Source of the DNA: Propionivibrio sp.
GTDB lineage: Bacteria > Pseudomonadota > Gammaproteobacteria > Burkholderiales > Rhodocyclaceae
Direction of reading: 5' to 3'
Length of the DNA stretch: 64,000 nucleotides
Assembly: GCA_016705685.1 (NCBI GenBank)
Contig: JADJLB010000012.1
Location: 248,001 to 312,000 of the forward strand
A model generated the notes under the pieces. It made no database searches. It was not told where the DNA came from and saw nothing but the letters and a program-made list of their open reading frames with translations. Shown here one piece after another: positions 1 to 8,509 of the stretch. The translations under genes and the position numbers were made by a program. Each line of letters starts with the position of its first letter. Position 1 is the stretch's first letter.

Positions 1-2
1 GC

Positions 3-602
3 TTTCTCACCGTGCTGATCGACATTTCCGCGGACGATGGCCAACTCATTTTCGATATCGGCGGCAGCGAGGAAACCAACCGTGCCTTCCTGAAAGCGGA
101 ACGCTGCCAGTTCGCCGGCATACTGGAAGGCATACGCATCCAGTTTTACGTCAAGCAGGCGCGCATGGTTAAGATAAATGGTGAGCACGTGTTCACCGTC
201 GATTTGCCCAGCAGCATCCTGCGCTTGCAGCGACGTGACGCCTTCCGGCTTCATCTGCCCACCACCAAACCCTATATTTGCCGAGTCCGCAGGGGCTCGG
301 CAAATGAAAAGGCGCTGCCGCTGCGCGACATTTCGGTGGGCGGCATCGGCACGCAGGTCGCCGAACAACTTGCCTACGATCCCTTGGAACGCCTTGAAAA
401 CAGCTGGATCGACCTGCGCGAATCGGGAATCTTCACCGTCACGCTTGAAGTACGCTATATCCAGTCTACCGAAAGCCGGTCGGGTAAGCCGCTTTGGCAT
501 ATGGGGTGCCGATTCCTCAATTTGACGGCGCACGACGAAACGCTGATCCAGCGCTTCATGGCGCGCGTTGAAGCCGAACGCCGCGCTCTTTCGGCCGAAT
601 AG
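3..602 (+). CDS. Flagellar brake protein, YcgR-like PilZ protein (5' end cut by window)
   Basis: The reading frame is already open at the window edge, so the start is missing; about 199 residues are visible against roughly 240 for the family. The C-terminal half is a PilZ domain carrying both c-di-GMP signatures: the RxxxR loop in LQRRDAFRLH and the D-x-S-x-x-G motif in RDISVGGIG. The N-terminal half resembles the YcgR N-terminal barrel that precedes PilZ. Proteins of this build bind c-di-GMP and slow the flagellar motor by contacting stator or switch. GTG at 12 is an internal codon rather than a likely start. The gene is followed 60 bases later by mtnA, with no sign of functional coupling. 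Family assignment is good; the brake role is inferred from the family. Confidence 0.8.
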   Translation, partial: FLTVLIDISADDGQLIFDIGGSEETNRAFLKAERCQFAGILEGIRIQFYVKQARMVKINGEHVFTVDLPSSILRLQRRDAFRLHLPTTKPYICRVRRGSANEKALPLRDISVGGIGTQVAEQLAYDPLERLENSWIDLRESGIFTVTLEVRYIQSTESRSGKPLWHMGCRFLNLTAHDETLIQRFMARVEAERRALSAE

Positions 603-662
603 TCCGCTATCGCGCCACACCTGTAGCAGCGCCTGCCGTGGAGCGCCGCCTCGGCTGTTAGA

Positions 663-1787
663 ATGCCGGCCATGCGAGTCAACAACGTTCCCACCCGCAG
701 CCTCTGGCCGACGACTGACGCACGCGCCGTCGCCATCATTGACCAGACGGCCTTGCCGCATGAGTACCGCATCCACCGTCTAAGCACGCTGGCCGATGCG
801 GCGCATGCCATCCGTTCCATGCAGGTCCGCGGCGCGCCCTTGATCGGCGTCACGGCAGCCTACGGGTTGGCGCTGGCGATGAGGCAGCAGCCCGACGATG
901 CGGCGCTTGACAGCGCCGTCGCCACGCTCGGCGCCACCCGGCCGACCGCTGTCAACCTGCACTGGGCGCTGGCCCGCATGCTGGAAAAATTGCGACCACG
1001 GCCCCCTGGCGAACGCGCCGACGCCGCCTGGCAAGAAGCGGCCGTCCTGGCCGACGAAGACGCGGCGCAGTGCCGGCGCATCGGCGAACACGGGCTGGCT
1101 TTACTTCGCCCGCTCGCCGAAGAACGCGGCCGACTCGATATCATGACGCATTGCAACGCCGGCTGGCTGGCCACCGTCGACCACGGAACGGCGCTGGCTC
1201 CCGTCTATGCCGCCTTCGATGCCGGCATCGACGTTCATGTGTGGGTCTCCGAAACCCGCCCGCGCAATCAGGGCCTGCTCACCGCCTGGGAACTCAGGCA
1301 GCATGGCGTGCCGCATACCGTCTTTGCCGACAACGCCGCAGGATTCTTGCTGGAACGACAGGGGAACCGGGCCGTCGATGCGGTAATCGTCGGCGCGGAC
1401 CGGATCGCCGCCAACGGCGATGTGGCCAACAAAGTGGGAACCTATCTCAAGGCGCTAGCCGCGCGCGAAGCCGGCGTTCCTTTCTTTGTTGCCGCACCAC
1501 GTTCGACCATCGACTTCGAATGCGCCAGCGGCACCAATATTCCCATCGAGGAACGTTCGGGCGACGAGTTGCGCGTCATCCATGGCGTCATGATTGATCC
1601 AAGCCCCGTCGAACGACCTGAGCGCCTGAGTAGCTTGCGTTTGTTGCCAGCCGACGAGGCGGTGGCCAACCCGGCTTTTGACCTGACGCCGGCGCATTTG
1701 ATCAGCACGATCATCACCGAGCGCGGATGCACGGCGGCGACTACCGACGGCCTGCACCGACTTTATCCGGAGCACGCGCATGCTTGA
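663..1787 (+). CDS. mtnA: S-methyl-5-thioribose-1-phosphate isomerase
   Basis: This enzyme isomerises 5-methylthioribose-1-phosphate to 5-methylthioribulose-1-phosphate in methylthioadenosine salvage. Family motifs are clear: VRGAPLIG near residue 60, a THCNAG segment, ETRPRNQG near 200, and GADRIAANGDVANKVGTY near 240 containing the catalytic Asp region; PRSTID follows. The length of 374 residues matches the family. ATG at 663 and ATG at 672 are both possible, with MRVNN at 672 the more typical start. A TTAGAA hexamer sits just upstream (657-662) and could be a -10 box giving a very short leader. The stop overlaps the start of the next gene, a class II aldolase, by 8 bases, so the two are translationally coupled and probably act on consecutive intermediates. 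Confidence 0.95.
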   Translation: MPAMRVNNVPTRSLWPTTDARAVAIIDQTALPHEYRIHRLSTLADAAHAIRSMQVRGAPLIGVTAAYGLALAMRQQPDDAALDSAVATLGATRPTAVNLHWALARMLEKLRPRPPGERADAAWQEAAVLADEDAAQCRRIGEHGLALLRPLAEERGRLDIMTHCNAGWLATVDHGTALAPVYAAFDAGIDVHVWVSETRPRNQGLLTAWELRQHGVPHTVFADNAAGFLLERQGNRAVDAVIVGADRIAANGDVANKVGTYLKALAAREAGVPFFVAAPRSTIDFECASGTNIPIEERSGDELRVIHGVMIDPSPVERPERLSSLRLLPADEAVANPAFDLTPAHLISTIITERGCTAATTDGLHRLYPEHAHA

Positions 1788-2424
1788 ACTTCGCCAGAAA
1801 CTGACCGAAACCGTTCGCCGCATGGCGGCGGCAGGACTCAACAAGGGCACGGCCGGCAATCTCAGTGTGCGCACCGAACAACGCGGCGAATCCGGCTTCC
1901 TGATCACGCCTACCGGGATGGCGTACGAATCGCTAAAACCCGAGGACATCGTTTTCATGCGCCTCGACGGAACGCATTCGGGCCGGCGCAAACCTTCCTC
2001 GGAATGGCGCTTCCATCGCGATCTCTACGCCGCCCGCCCGGAAGCCGGCGCCGTGCTGCATGCGCACTCGCCCTTCGCCGTAAGCCTGGCCTGCCTGCGC
2101 CGCGACATTCCGCCCTTTCACTACATGATTGCCCGCTTTGGAGGCGCCACGCTGCGTTGCGCGGCGTATGCGACCTTCGGCACACAGACCCTGTCCGATA
2201 ACGCGCTGATCGCCATGGCCGGCCGTAGCGCTTGCCTGCTGGCCAACCACGGCATGCTCGTCTTCGGCAAAGACCTCGGCCACGCGCTTGACCTCGGGAT
2301 GGAGCTCGAAACGCTGTGCGAGCACTACTGGCGCGCCTGCCAACTCGGCGACCCGGCGCTGCTTGACGCCGCCGAGATGGCTACGGTGCTGGAAAAGTTT
2401 GGCCACTACGGTCAACAGGGCTGA
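1780..2424 (+). CDS. Class II aldolase, FucA/Ald2-like (methylthioribulose-phosphate aldolase candidate)
   Basis: A 214-residue zinc-dependent class II aldolase/adducin-family protein. It shows the fuculose-phosphate-aldolase pattern: GTAGNLSVR phosphate loop, ITPTGM, the acid residue in PSSEWRFHRDLY, the zinc ligands in HAHSPF and the third zinc His in ANHGML. YATFGTQ and SDNALIAMAGR are also FucA-type. These features fit an aldolase better than the dehydratase MtnB, which shares the fold. Because it overlaps mtnA, the natural substrate is probably 5-methylthioribulose-1-phosphate, cleaved to DHAP and methylthioacetaldehyde as in the known MTA-DHAP shunt (Ald2 of Rhodospirillum rubrum). No mtnC or mtnD is nearby. 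MtnB remains the alternative annotation. Confidence 0.8.
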   Translation: MLELRQKLTETVRRMAAAGLNKGTAGNLSVRTEQRGESGFLITPTGMAYESLKPEDIVFMRLDGTHSGRRKPSSEWRFHRDLYAARPEAGAVLHAHSPFAVSLACLRRDIPPFHYMIARFGGATLRCAAYATFGTQTLSDNALIAMAGRSACLLANHGMLVFGKDLGHALDLGMELETLCEHYWRACQLGDPALLDAAEMATVLEKFGHYGQQG

Positions 2425-2461
2425 ACGGCCCCGCTGCGTCGGCAATCACTAGCCACGGACC

Positions 2462-4144
2462 ATGCTGCGCATCACCGAACTGCGTTTGCCCCTTGAACAC
2501 CCGCCGGCCGCCTTGCGCGCGGCAATCGCCGGGCGCCTCGGCATTGCCGAAACGGCCATTCGCCGTTTCACGGTATTCCGGCGTAGCCACGATGCCCGAA
2601 AAAAAACCGCGCTGTATTTTATCTATACCGTCGATGTTGAAGTCGGCGAAGGCGACGGTGGCGAATGTAAAGACAGCGAAGCGAGCTTGCTGAAGAAATT
2701 GTCGGGCGATCCGCACATCGGACCGACGCCGGAGACAAGCTACCGCTTCGTTGCGCAGGCGCCGGACCACCTGGCCAGACGCCCGGTGATTATCGGTTTC
2801 GGCCCGGCCGGAATTTTTGCCGCGCTGGTGCTGGCGCAAATGGGATTTCGCCCTCTGGTGCTGGAACGCGGCAAGGCCGTGCGCGAGCGCACCCAGGACA
2901 CCTGGGGTTTGTGGCGCAACAGAACGCTCGATCCGGAATCGAACGTCCAGTTCGGCGAAGGCGGCGCCGGCACCTTCTCGGACGGCAAGCTTTACAGCCA
3001 GGTCAAGGACCCACGCCATCTCGGGCGCAAGGTGCTGAGCGAATTCGTCAAGGCCGGCGCGCCGGAGGAAATTCTTTACGCCGCCAAGCCGCACATCGGC
3101 ACGTTCCGGCTGGTCGGCATGGTCGAACGCATGCGCCGGGAGATCGAATCTTTGGGCGGCGAAATCCGTTTCCAGTGCCGCGTCGCCGGTTTGCGGATCG
3201 CCCCGGGTCGCTCACGTCGGCGGATGTGTGGCGTCATACTGGCGAACGGCGAAGAAATCGCCGCCGACCATGTCGTTCTGGCGCTCGGCCACAGCGCCCG
3301 CGACACCTTTGAGATGCTGCATGCGGCGGGCGTATTCATGGAAGCCAAAGCCTTTTCGGTGGGCTTCCGCATCGAGCACCCGCAATCGCTGATCGACAAA
3401 GCGCGGTTCGGCCCCAACGCCGGCAATCCGCTGCTCGGCGCGGCCGATTACAAGCTGGTGCATCACGCCCGCAATGGCCGCTCGGTGTATAGCTTCTGCA
3501 TGTGCCCCGGCGGCCAGGTGGTGGCCGCCACCTCCGAGGCGAATTGCGTAGTCACCAACGGCATGAGCCAGTATTCGCGTGCCGAGCGCAACGCCAATGC
3601 CGGGATCGTCGTCGGCATCACTCCCCGGGACTATCCGGATGACATGGCGGGTGGACCGTCATCCGCCTTGTCGGGCATCGCGCTCCAGCGTCAGCTCGAA
3701 CGCCACGCCTTCGAGCTGGGTGGGTGCACCTACGAGGCGCCGGGACAACTGGTCGGCGACTTTCTTGCCGCACGCCCTTCAACGCGGCTCGGCTCGGTGC
3801 TTCCTTCCTACCAGCCCGGCGTACATCTGACCGATCTTTCGAGCGCGTTGCCTGACTACGCCATCGCGGCGATTCGCGAGGCATTGCCGGCATTCGGCCG
3901 GCAGATCCGCGGTTTCGACATGAATGACGCAGTGCTCACCGGGGTCGAGACGCGCACCTCGTCGCCGCTGCGCATCACTCGTGGCACAGACTTTCAAAGC
4001 CTGAACGTTCAAGGGCTGTATCCGGCCGGCGAGGGCGCAGGGTATGCCGGCGGCATCCTATCGGCCGGTATCGACGGCATCCGGGCGGCCGAAGCGCTGG
4101 CGCTTGCTCTCCTTGACCAGGGAAAAACAATAAGGGAGTCCTGA
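2462..4144 (+). CDS. FAD-dependent dehydrogenase (COG2509 type)
   Basis: A 560-residue flavoprotein with an N-terminal region of about 100 residues, then a dinucleotide-binding Rossmann motif, IIGFGPAGIFAAL, at roughly residue 108, and LVLERG closing the first beta-alpha-beta unit. The block SNVQFGEGGAGTFSDGKLYS is characteristic of this uncharacterised dehydrogenase family. A second FAD contact, GLYPAGEGAGYAGGI, lies near the C-terminus. The predicted location is cytoplasmic, with no signal peptide or membrane helix. The substrate is unknown. It starts 37 bases after the aldolase and ends in front of an inverted repeat, so it may close the mtnA operon without being part of the pathway. Confidence 0.85.
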   Translation: MLRITELRLPLEHPPAALRAAIAGRLGIAETAIRRFTVFRRSHDARKKTALYFIYTVDVEVGEGDGGECKDSEASLLKKLSGDPHIGPTPETSYRFVAQAPDHLARRPVIIGFGPAGIFAALVLAQMGFRPLVLERGKAVRERTQDTWGLWRNRTLDPESNVQFGEGGAGTFSDGKLYSQVKDPRHLGRKVLSEFVKAGAPEEILYAAKPHIGTFRLVGMVERMRREIESLGGEIRFQCRVAGLRIAPGRSRRRMCGVILANGEEIAADHVVLALGHSARDTFEMLHAAGVFMEAKAFSVGFRIEHPQSLIDKARFGPNAGNPLLGAADYKLVHHARNGRSVYSFCMCPGGQVVAATSEANCVVTNGMSQYSRAERNANAGIVVGITPRDYPDDMAGGPSSALSGIALQRQLERHAFELGGCTYEAPGQLVGDFLAARPSTRLGSVLPSYQPGVHLTDLSSALPDYAIAAIREALPAFGRQIRGFDMNDAVLTGVETRTSSPLRITRGTDFQSLNVQGLYPAGEGAGYAGGILSAGIDGIRAAEALALALLDQGKTIRES

Positions 4145-4175
4145 TTGCCGTTTGAATTGAACCGGTCAACGGCAA
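4145..4175 (+). terminator. Inverted repeat after the FAD dehydrogenase, possible terminator
   Basis: Arms TTGCCGTT (4145-4152) and AACGGCAA (4168-4175) pair perfectly, and part of the loop can extend the stem with a bulge. There is no run of T after the stem, so it is either a weak or Rho-assisted terminator or an mRNA 3' end structure. Confidence 0.35.
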
Positions 4176-4251
4176 ACACTGTCCGACTCCCGCGACTACT
4201 GATAGAATTTGTACCGATCAGTCGCACTACCCATCCCTTGGAGATAACGTT

Positions 4252-4758
4252 GTGAGCCCACCAGCAGATCTGATCAAAGCAATTCGCACGGGCCTTCTGT
4301 CCGAAGTCGTTGCGGCACTTGACGCGGGCGCCCAGGTCGAACTGAATGACGGCCAGGGTGATTCCGGTCTGCCTTTGGCCATGGCCTGCTTCATGGGTTT
4401 CGCCGAAATCGTACGCGAACTGGCCCTGCGTGGCGCCAAGGTTAACTTTCCGGACAATCGGGATTCCAAATCGCCATTGTCAATGGCCATTCGCGGCGGC
4501 AGAAACGAGGTGGTCAAGGTTCTGATCGAACTCGGGGCGGTCGTCCCGCCCGGCGTACAGACCGGGCTGACGAAACAGGAGTTAATGGTTGCCGAATGGA
4601 AAGCCCAGCACTTCGGGGCCGGCAGCGCGGGAGGCAACCCGTCCGGCAATGCACCCTCCGAGGTTGAGGAAATCAAGGTGACGGGGTGTTATGGCACGGA
4701 CACCGACGTGCTTGACGCCGAAATGCGTCGCGCCATCGAAACCATGGGCAAAAAGTAG
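4252..4758 (+). CDS. Ankyrin-repeat protein
   Basis: 168 residues starting with GTG; a GGAG box about 9 bases upstream supports this start. Two to three ankyrin repeats fill residues 8-100: LLSEVVAALDAGAQVELND, GLPLAMACFMGFAEIVRELALRGAKVNF and SPLSMAIRGGRNEVVKVLIELGAVVPP. The last 50 residues are hydrophilic and unlike ankyrin. No signal peptide or membrane segment is present. Such single small ankyrin proteins act in protein-protein contact, and no partner is suggested by the context: the flanking genes are a dehydrogenase and, converging, cbbR. A TAGAAT hexamer at 4203-4208 may be its -10 box. Confidence 0.75.
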   Translation: MSPPADLIKAIRTGLLSEVVAALDAGAQVELNDGQGDSGLPLAMACFMGFAEIVRELALRGAKVNFPDNRDSKSPLSMAIRGGRNEVVKVLIELGAVVPPGVQTGLTKQELMVAEWKAQHFGAGSAGGNPSGNAPSEVEEIKVTGCYGTDTDVLDAEMRRAIETMGKK

Positions 4759-4791
4759 CAGGGCACCAAGCGGCCGGCTCACATCGTAATT

Positions 4792-5703
4792 TCATGCCAG
4801 CTTTTTGAGGTGGCCCGGAGCGAATTCCAGAACAAAGTCCCAGAATGCGCCGAGCGCCGGGGTCAGGCGCTTGCTTTTGTGACGCACCAGATACCAGCGG
4901 CGAATCACCGGTGTGCCTTCCACCTTGAGCACGGCCAGACGCCCCGTGCTGTATTCGAGCCCCAGGGTGTGTTGTGAAATGAAACTGATGCCCAACCCGG
5001 CCACCACCGCTTGTTTTATCGCTTCGTTGCTCCCCATCTCCATGTCGATTCGCGGCTTGATCGCATGCTCGAGAAAGAATCCTTCCATCGCCAAACGCGT
5101 GCCCGAACCCGATTCGCGAACGATCATCGTTTCGTTGGCGATATCGGCAAAGGAGAGACGTGCCCGCCTGGCCAGTGGATGATCCGCACCGGCGATGATG
5201 ACGAGCGGATGCGGCGCGAGATTCACCGCTTGCGCTTCCATGTCCACCGGCGGGCGCCCCATGATCGCCAGATCGACCTCGTTGGACATGAGCAAACGGC
5301 TGACTTCTTCACGGTTATTGACCAGCAGGCGAACGCGAACATCGGCCTGGACTTGGCGAAATTCGGCGAGCAGCCCGGGGGCGAAGTACTCGGCGGTACT
5401 CGTCACGGCGATAGCTACGCGGCCGCCCTTGAGGCCTTTCAGGGCCATCAGGGACTCATCGGCATCCTTCAGCGATTGCAGGATCTGCCGGGCATGATCG
5501 AGCAGAACCTGGCCGGATTCCGTCAGGAATACCCGCTTTCCGATGCGATCGAATAACATGGCGCCGAAGACCTCTTCCAGCTGTTTGATCTGCAGCGAAA
5601 TGGCAGCATGTGTAAGATGTAGCTTTTCCGCGGCGCGGGCAAATGACAAGTGGGTGGCAGCCACCGAAAAAATCTGCAGCTGGCGAATCGTCGCGTTTCT
5701 CAT
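4792..5703 (-). CDS. cbbR: LysR-family regulator of Calvin-cycle genes
   Basis: 303 residues with an N-terminal winged helix-turn-helix (residues 5-65, LSFARAAEKLHLTHAAISLQIKQLEE) and a LysR effector-binding domain (residues 90-295). It is divergently transcribed from fructose-1,6-bisphosphatase and phosphoribulokinase, and both sequence and position fit CbbR, which activates cbb operons in response to metabolites such as NADPH or RuBP. Two LysR-type palindromes lie in the 116-base divergent region, one directly in front of this start and expected to serve autorepression. The ankyrin gene converges from the other side. RuBisCO genes are not in the window, so this may be one of several cbb loci. 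Confidence 0.88.
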   Translation of the reverse strand: MRNATIRQLQIFSVAATHLSFARAAEKLHLTHAAISLQIKQLEEVFGAMLFDRIGKRVFLTESGQVLLDHARQILQSLKDADESLMALKGLKGGRVAIAVTSTAEYFAPGLLAEFRQVQADVRVRLLVNNREEVSRLLMSNEVDLAIMGRPPVDMEAQAVNLAPHPLVIIAGADHPLARRARLSFADIANETMIVRESGSGTRLAMEGFFLEHAIKPRIDMEMGSNEAIKQAVVAGLGISFISQHTLGLEYSTGRLAVLKVEGTPVIRRWYLVRHKSKRLTPALGAFWDFVLEFAPGHLKKLA

Positions 5704-5705
5704 AG

Positions 5706-5722
5706 GTTAGCTTTTATTTAAC
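5706..5722. promoter_or_regulatory. LysR-type operator next to cbbR start
   Basis: GTTA and TAAC arms with nine bases between them; the site contains the LysR core T-N11-A (5708 to 5720). It lies 2 bases upstream of the cbbR start codon, a position suited to autoregulation by CbbR. The function is inferred from the pattern and context. Confidence 0.5.
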
Positions 5723-5743
5723 AAAACACTCAAAACGTTTAAC

Positions 5744-5771
5744 TGGTGTATTTCTATCACACCACTAGAAT
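5744..5771 (+). promoter_or_regulatory. CbbR box and -10 element for the fbp-prkB operon
   Basis: A perfect inverted repeat TGGTGT-N9-ACACCA occupies 5744-5764 and contains T-N11-A (5747 to 5759). It is directly followed by TAGAAT at 5766-5771, a good -10 hexamer. No TTGACA-like -35 is present where one would be expected, which fits a promoter that depends on a LysR activator bound over the -35 region. Confidence 0.6.
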
Positions 5772-5819
5772 CCTCACAATCTGGACATTGGCGAATCAAA
5801 TCATTTTCGGGGTAACACC

Positions 5820-6896
5820 ATGCTATTCGGACGCACCAACGTTAACACTTACCTGGTCGAGGAGCGGCGCAACAATCCTGCGCTGACCGGCGATTTTTCG
5901 ATGCTGTTCAGCGATGTCGTGCGCTCGTGCAAGGCCATCGCCCAGGTGGTTTCGCGCGGCGTGCTGGCCGGAACGTCAAACGAAGCGGGCAGGCATTATC
6001 CGCAGGGCGACACGCAAAAAACGCTCGATTTGTTGTCCAACCAGACCTTTCTCAAGCACTGCGGCTGGGGCGGACATCTCGCCGCCATATCTTCCGGAGA
6101 AATGGAAGACATCAAGCTGATTCCGACCGAGGGGGAGCCGAGCAAGTATCTGCTGGTTTTCGAGCCGCTTGATGGCGCTTCGAATATCGACGTGAATCTC
6201 TCGATCGGCAGTATCTTTTCGGTGTTGCATTGCCCCGAAGCCTCTCGCGAACCCACGGCCGCCGATTTTCTACAGCCCGGGAGTCGCCAGCTGGCCGCCG
6301 GTTATGCCATATACGGCCCATCGACGATGCTGGTGCTGACGGTCGGCAACGGTACGCATGGCTTTACGCTCGATCGCGACATCGGCGAATTCCTGCTGAC
6401 GCATCCCAATCTGAAAATCCCGGCCGAAACGCGGAATTTTTCCATCAATGCCTCGAACGAGCGTTTCTGGGAACCGCCGATCCGCCGTTACGTCGATGAA
6501 TGCCTGGCGGGCGAGACAGGTGTTCGTGAAAAGGATTTCAACATGCGCTGGGTCGCGGCGATGGTCGCCGACGTTCATCGTATCCTGATGCGCGGCGGCG
6601 TTTTCATGTACCCGCGCGACACCAAGGATTTGGAAAAGCACGGCTACCTCGAACATTTACACCGTGCGAGTCCGATGGCCATGATCATCGAACAGGCCGG
6701 TGGCCTGGCGTCGACCGGTTACGAGCGGATCGCCGACGTAGTTCCCACCGGGTTGCATCAGGAATTGCCGGTCATTCTCGGCTCGCGCGACGAGGTCGAA
6801 CGCATCGAACGCTACCACCGTGAATTCCTCAGCGGTGAAGACAAGCCGTTCAGCTCGCCTCTGTTTGCCAAACGCACACTGTTCCGCGCCGATTGA
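5820..6896 (+). CDS. cbbF: Class I fructose-1,6-bisphosphatase (Calvin cycle)
   Basis: A 358-residue class I FBPase that removes the 1-phosphate of fructose-1,6-bisphosphate, using Mg2+. The metal and substrate loop EPLDGASNIDVN is present near residue 120, SIGSIF follows, and a tyrosine/lysine substrate segment, KDLEKHGYLEHLHRASPMA, lies near residue 265. It sits next to cbbR and 49 bases upstream of phosphoribulokinase, so it is assigned to CO2 fixation, although it can also serve gluconeogenesis. Start ATG 5820 gives the conserved N-terminus. Transcription is expected from the CbbR-box promoter just upstream. Confidence 0.92.
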   Translation: MLFGRTNVNTYLVEERRNNPALTGDFSMLFSDVVRSCKAIAQVVSRGVLAGTSNEAGRHYPQGDTQKTLDLLSNQTFLKHCGWGGHLAAISSGEMEDIKLIPTEGEPSKYLLVFEPLDGASNIDVNLSIGSIFSVLHCPEASREPTAADFLQPGSRQLAAGYAIYGPSTMLVLTVGNGTHGFTLDRDIGEFLLTHPNLKIPAETRNFSINASNERFWEPPIRRYVDECLAGETGVREKDFNMRWVAAMVADVHRILMRGGVFMYPRDTKDLEKHGYLEHLHRASPMAMIIEQAGGLASTGYERIADVVPTGLHQELPVILGSRDEVERIERYHREFLSGEDKPFSSPLFAKRTLFRAD

Positions 6897-6945
6897 GCAG
6901 CGCGGAGGCTTTACCTACCATTTTCAAATACTCAGGAGACGACCC

Positions 6946-7821
6946 ATGTCGACCAAACACCCCGTCATCGCCATCACCGGATCATCGGGCGCGGGCACCA
7001 CCTCAGTGACCCGCTTTTTTCAGAACATTTTCCGGCGTGAGGCGATCAACGCGGCCATTGTCGAGGGCGACAGCTTCCACCGTTACGACCGCCTGGCGAT
7101 GAAGTCCAAGATGGATGAAATGACGGCCACGGGTGACAATCACTTCAGCCACTTCGGGCCGGAAGCCAATCTGCTCGCCGAGCTGGAAGAGCTTTTCCGT
7201 GAATATGGCGAAACCGGCGGCGGCAAACGTCGCTACTATGTTCACGATCTGGACGAGGCCAAGCGCCTCGGCGCCGAACCCGGCACATTTACCGACTGGG
7301 CCGACCTGCCCGAAGAATCCGATTTGCTTTTTTACGAAGGGCTGCATGGCGCCGTCAAGACCGGCAACATCGACATCGCCAAGCACGTCGATTTGCGCAT
7401 TGGCGTGGTGCCGATCATCAACCTCGAATGGATACAGAAGATTCATCGCGACAAGGCGCAACGCGGCTACTCGACCGAGGCGGTGATGGACACCATCCTG
7501 CGTCGCATGCCGGACTACATCAACTACATCTGTCCGCAGTTTTCCGAGACGCACGTCAACTTCCAGCGCGTTCCCACCGTCGATACGTCCAACCCGCTCA
7601 TCGCCGAGGACATCCCCTCGCCGGACGAAAGTTTCGTCGTGATCCGTTTCGCCGATCCCCATGGCATCGACTTCGCCTATCTGCTGAGCATGATCCACGA
7701 CTCGTTCATGTCGCGACCGAACATCATCGTCTGTCCGGGCGGCAAGATGGGCCTCGCCATGCAGATCATCTTCACGCCGCTGATCATGCAGGTGATGGAC
7801 AGGAAGCGCCGTACGCGCTGA
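6946..7821 (+). CDS. prkB: Phosphoribulokinase, proteobacterial form
   Basis: 291 residues from ATG 6946, preceded by AGGAG (6933-6937); this start gives the expected MSTKHPVIAITG N-terminus, whereas an in-frame upstream extension into cbbF has no support. The P-loop GSSGAGTTS lies near residue 13 and VEGDSFHRYDR near 43. The enzyme phosphorylates ribulose-5-phosphate with ATP to RuBP, the RuBisCO substrate. It is co-transcribed with cbbF under CbbR. It ends 2 bases before the convergent DedA gene, with no room for a separate terminator. Confidence 0.95.
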   Translation: MSTKHPVIAITGSSGAGTTSVTRFFQNIFRREAINAAIVEGDSFHRYDRLAMKSKMDEMTATGDNHFSHFGPEANLLAELEELFREYGETGGGKRRYYVHDLDEAKRLGAEPGTFTDWADLPEESDLLFYEGLHGAVKTGNIDIAKHVDLRIGVVPIINLEWIQKIHRDKAQRGYSTEAVMDTILRRMPDYINYICPQFSETHVNFQRVPTVDTSNPLIAEDIPSPDESFVVIRFADPHGIDFAYLLSMIHDSFMSRPNIIVCPGGKMGLAMQIIFTPLIMQVMDRKRRTR

Positions 7822-7823
7822 CT

Positions 7824-8459
7824 TCAGGCTTTCCGGTGTTGCCACCAACCGATGAGCACCGGAATCATCGAGACGGCGATAATTCCCAGAATCACTGCCG
7901 TCAGATTCTGCTGCACCCAGGGCAGGTTGCCGAAGAAATACCCGACCAGGGTCAGCGAAACCACCCAGGAAACAGCGCCGACCAGATTGAAGAAGGTAAA
8001 CCGCGAGTAACTCATTGCGCCGATCCCGGCGACGAAGGGCGCGAACGTTCGAAACAGCGGCAGAAAGCGGGATATCACCAGCGTTTTGCCGCCGTGCTTC
8101 TCGTAGAAGGCATGCGTCTTCACCAGCGCCGCCTTGTTGAAGAACCGCGAACTTTCCCATTGGAAAACCTTCGGGCCCAGCAGGCGACCGATCTGGTAAT
8201 TGAGCATGTTGCCCAGCGCCGCGGCGGCGACGAGTGTCGCAATCAGCACCGCCACATCCATTCCGCCCAGGGCCGCCAGCGCTCCGGCGACGAACAGCAG
8301 CGAATCACCAGGAAGAAAGGGAGTCACCACAAAACCCGTCTCGCTGAAGATGATGACGAAGAGAATGGCGTAAATCCACGATCCATACTGCTGCACCAGC
8401 ACGGCCAGATGCTTGTCCAGATGCAGGACGATGTCGATAAAGGCGGCGAGGTATTCCAT
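7824..8459 (-). CDS. DedA-family membrane protein
   Basis: 211 residues, mostly hydrophobic, with the DedA/VTT-domain pattern: re-entrant segments around FSETGFVVTPFLPGDSLLFVAGALAA and RFLPLFRTFAPFVAGIGAM, and a glycine-rich GNMLNYQIGRLLG loop between them. About four to five membrane segments are visible. DedA proteins act in the inner membrane, and members such as YqjA, YghB and UptA-type proteins move lipids or undecaprenyl phosphate and support envelope proton balance. Which lipid this one handles cannot be told. It is a single gene between prkB (convergent) and mutL (divergent). Confidence 0.85.
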   Translation of the reverse strand: MEYLAAFIDIVLHLDKHLAVLVQQYGSWIYAILFVIIFSETGFVVTPFLPGDSLLFVAGALAALGGMDVAVLIATLVAAAALGNMLNYQIGRLLGPKVFQWESSRFFNKAALVKTHAFYEKHGGKTLVISRFLPLFRTFAPFVAGIGAMSYSRFTFFNLVGAVSWVVSLTLVGYFFGNLPWVQQNLTAVILGIIAVSMIPVLIGWWQHRKA

Positions 8460-8509
8460 CTTGGCAATCGCTCAGGGCAAAGGCGCGATTCTACCGGAAG
8501 CCCGGCCGG

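Noticed and set aside
1780-2424. Annotation as MtnB dehydratase
   Set aside because: The PSSEWRFH, YATFGTQ and SDNAL blocks are FucA-type rather than MtnB-type; MtnB is kept only as an alternative.
7003-8160. Long open frame (385 codons) on the minus strand opposite prkB
   Set aside because: It is the antisense of a clear phosphoribulokinase and part of dedA, has no family motifs and reflects high-GC codon bias.
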